A DNA stretch of 64,000 nucleotides from JBPRGG01 sp051418075 (GTDB lineage Bacteria > Bacteroidota > Bacteroidia > Cytophagales > Cyclobacteriaceae). A program made the translations under genes and the position numbers. Below the pieces are notes generated by a model that saw nothing but the letters and a program-made list of their open reading frames with translations, did no database searches and was not told where the DNA came from. Positions 63,469 through 64,000 of the stretch are shown piece after piece (within the stretch, counting starts at the first letter, position 1; each line of letters opens with the position of its first letter). The DNA is taken from the NCBI GenBank assembly GCA_051418075.1, contig JBPRGG010000087.1, forward strand, positions 62,001 to 126,000, in the 5' to 3' direction.

Positions 63469-64000
63469 CTACTCCAAAAACAAGAATTTTCCTGTTTTTA
63501 TAAGGGGTGGCGGGGCGTTCCTCCTCTCCTGCTCCACTATGATCTTATAAAGGTACATTCCCGGCTGGTAGTGGCCTTTATCCAGTTTTATGAGCTTATT
63601 TTTTGCTTTAGAAGAGAAACTTCTGTTCATCAAAATAGCTCCTGAATAGGCGTAGATCAACTGTAAGTGGATCTGATAGGTTTGACCTTCCTGGGGAAAA
63701 TGAATAGCTAAATTAAAATATTGATCAGCCGGATTGGGATAGGTGTTAATGACCACCTGATTGTAAATATAGAAACTGATCGTGGCTTGCTGTTCATTAC
63801 CATAAAGGTCATAGGCAACCACCGTTAAAGTATATTGTCCTGGTTCAAGATCTGCTAAGGACAGAAGAAGTGATCCGGATCTGAAATCACCTACCTCAGG
63901 TTTATACATATCAGTCAGGTCCAATGTCCTGGTTTGGGTTCCGGATAAAAATCCCACAATGGCTGGTAAATCTTCCTGATTTTGCAGGTTTTTAAAACCT
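63469..64000 (-). CDS. porU: C-terminal part of a PorU-like T9SS sortase (cut by window edge)
   Basis: The frame is open from the right edge down to the stop at 63469, about 177 residues, so the start lies outside. The stretch TDMYKPEVGDFRSGSLLLSL then DLEPGQYTLTVVAYDLYGNE is typical of the end of PorU (peptidase C25-type type IX secretion sortase). It is followed by INTYPNPADQYFNLAI and YLYKIIVEQ. PorU cleaves T9SS signals from cargo at the cell surface. A T9SS sorting-domain protein of ordinary type is the alternative. The PhoX protein in this window carries a T9SS tail, which is consistent with an active T9SS in this organism. Confidence 0.68.
   Translation of the reverse strand, partial: GFKNLQNQEDLPAIVGFLSGTQTRTLDLTDMYKPEVGDFRSGSLLLSLADLEPGQYTLTVVAYDLYGNEQQATISFYIYNQVVINTYPNPADQYFNLAIHFPQEGQTYQIHLQLIYAYSGAILMNRSFSSKAKNKLIKLDKGHYQPGMYLYKIIVEQERRNAPPPLIKTGKFLFLE

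Overview
The window reads as chromosomal DNA of a Bacteroidota bacterium, most likely a Cytophagales-type, free-living (probably marine or surface-associated) species. The evidence is a SusC/SusD pair, many lipoproteins with Bacteroidota-style signal peptides, a type IX secretion (T9SS) sorting tail on a PhoX protein, a fragment that looks like the T9SS sortase PorU, DUF4199 and DUF5777 proteins, AT-rich intergenic DNA, few Shine-Dalgarno sites, and several exact TAnnTTTG promoter elements. I saw no rRNA, tRNA, CRISPR array, intact insertion sequence or phage.

Layout. 1-8 kb: the start of a TonB/SusC-like protein (cut by the left edge), a six-EF-hand protein, a PQQ-propeller/HEAT/cytochrome c lipoprotein, a small membrane protein, a TonB-dependent receptor-like barrel and a DUF2158 protein. 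8.1-14.5 kb (minus): a tight operon of BatA-like membrane protein, a dihydroorotase-like protein lacking catalytic residues, two DUF4199 proteins and two GT2 glycosyltransferases. 14.9-22.8 kb (plus): saccharopine-dehydrogenase-like/RmlD pair, a Cys-rich PAS histidine kinase, a Gfo/Idh/MocA oxidoreductase plus sugar isomerase pair, and a 605-aa protein of unknown function. 22.8-27 kb (minus): a GH9-like protein and an (alpha/alpha)6 glycosidase-like lipoprotein. 27-36 kb: small protein, YihY/BrkB, two MFS transporters, GlgX, a hemerythrin and an ABC pair. 36-43 kb: SusC/SusD with a divergent apiosidase-like (DUF4038) lipoprotein, a polysaccharide utilisation locus. 43-48 kb: GTP-type PEP carboxykinase and small envelope proteins. 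48.4-51.3 kb (minus): a sulfide/persulfide operon (TauE/SafE, MBL-rhodanese fusion, rhodanese) with a palindrome at its promoter. 51.8-60.9 kb (minus): a block of heme and surface proteins. 61.4-63.4 kb: a coupled discoidin/FG-GAP-cytochrome pair. The right edge holds the C-terminus of a PorU-like protein.

The most unusual part is the 51.8-60.9 kb block: PhoX with a T9SS tail, a di-heme MauG/CcpA-type peroxidase with a long extra helical N-terminus, a lipoprotein with three InlB-like repeats, a SprB-repeat/InlB-repeat/cytochrome fusion lipoprotein, two tandem mini-cytochromes, another repeat-cytochrome lipoprotein and a DUF5777 beta-barrel. Four homologous small cytochrome domains are present; three carry a CX4CH heme motif and one the ordinary CX2CH. 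I infer a cell-surface or periplasmic electron-transfer system; its substrate is unknown. Many starts given here were moved from upstream TTG or GTG codons to an internal ATG that begins a signal peptide or the family's usual N-terminus.
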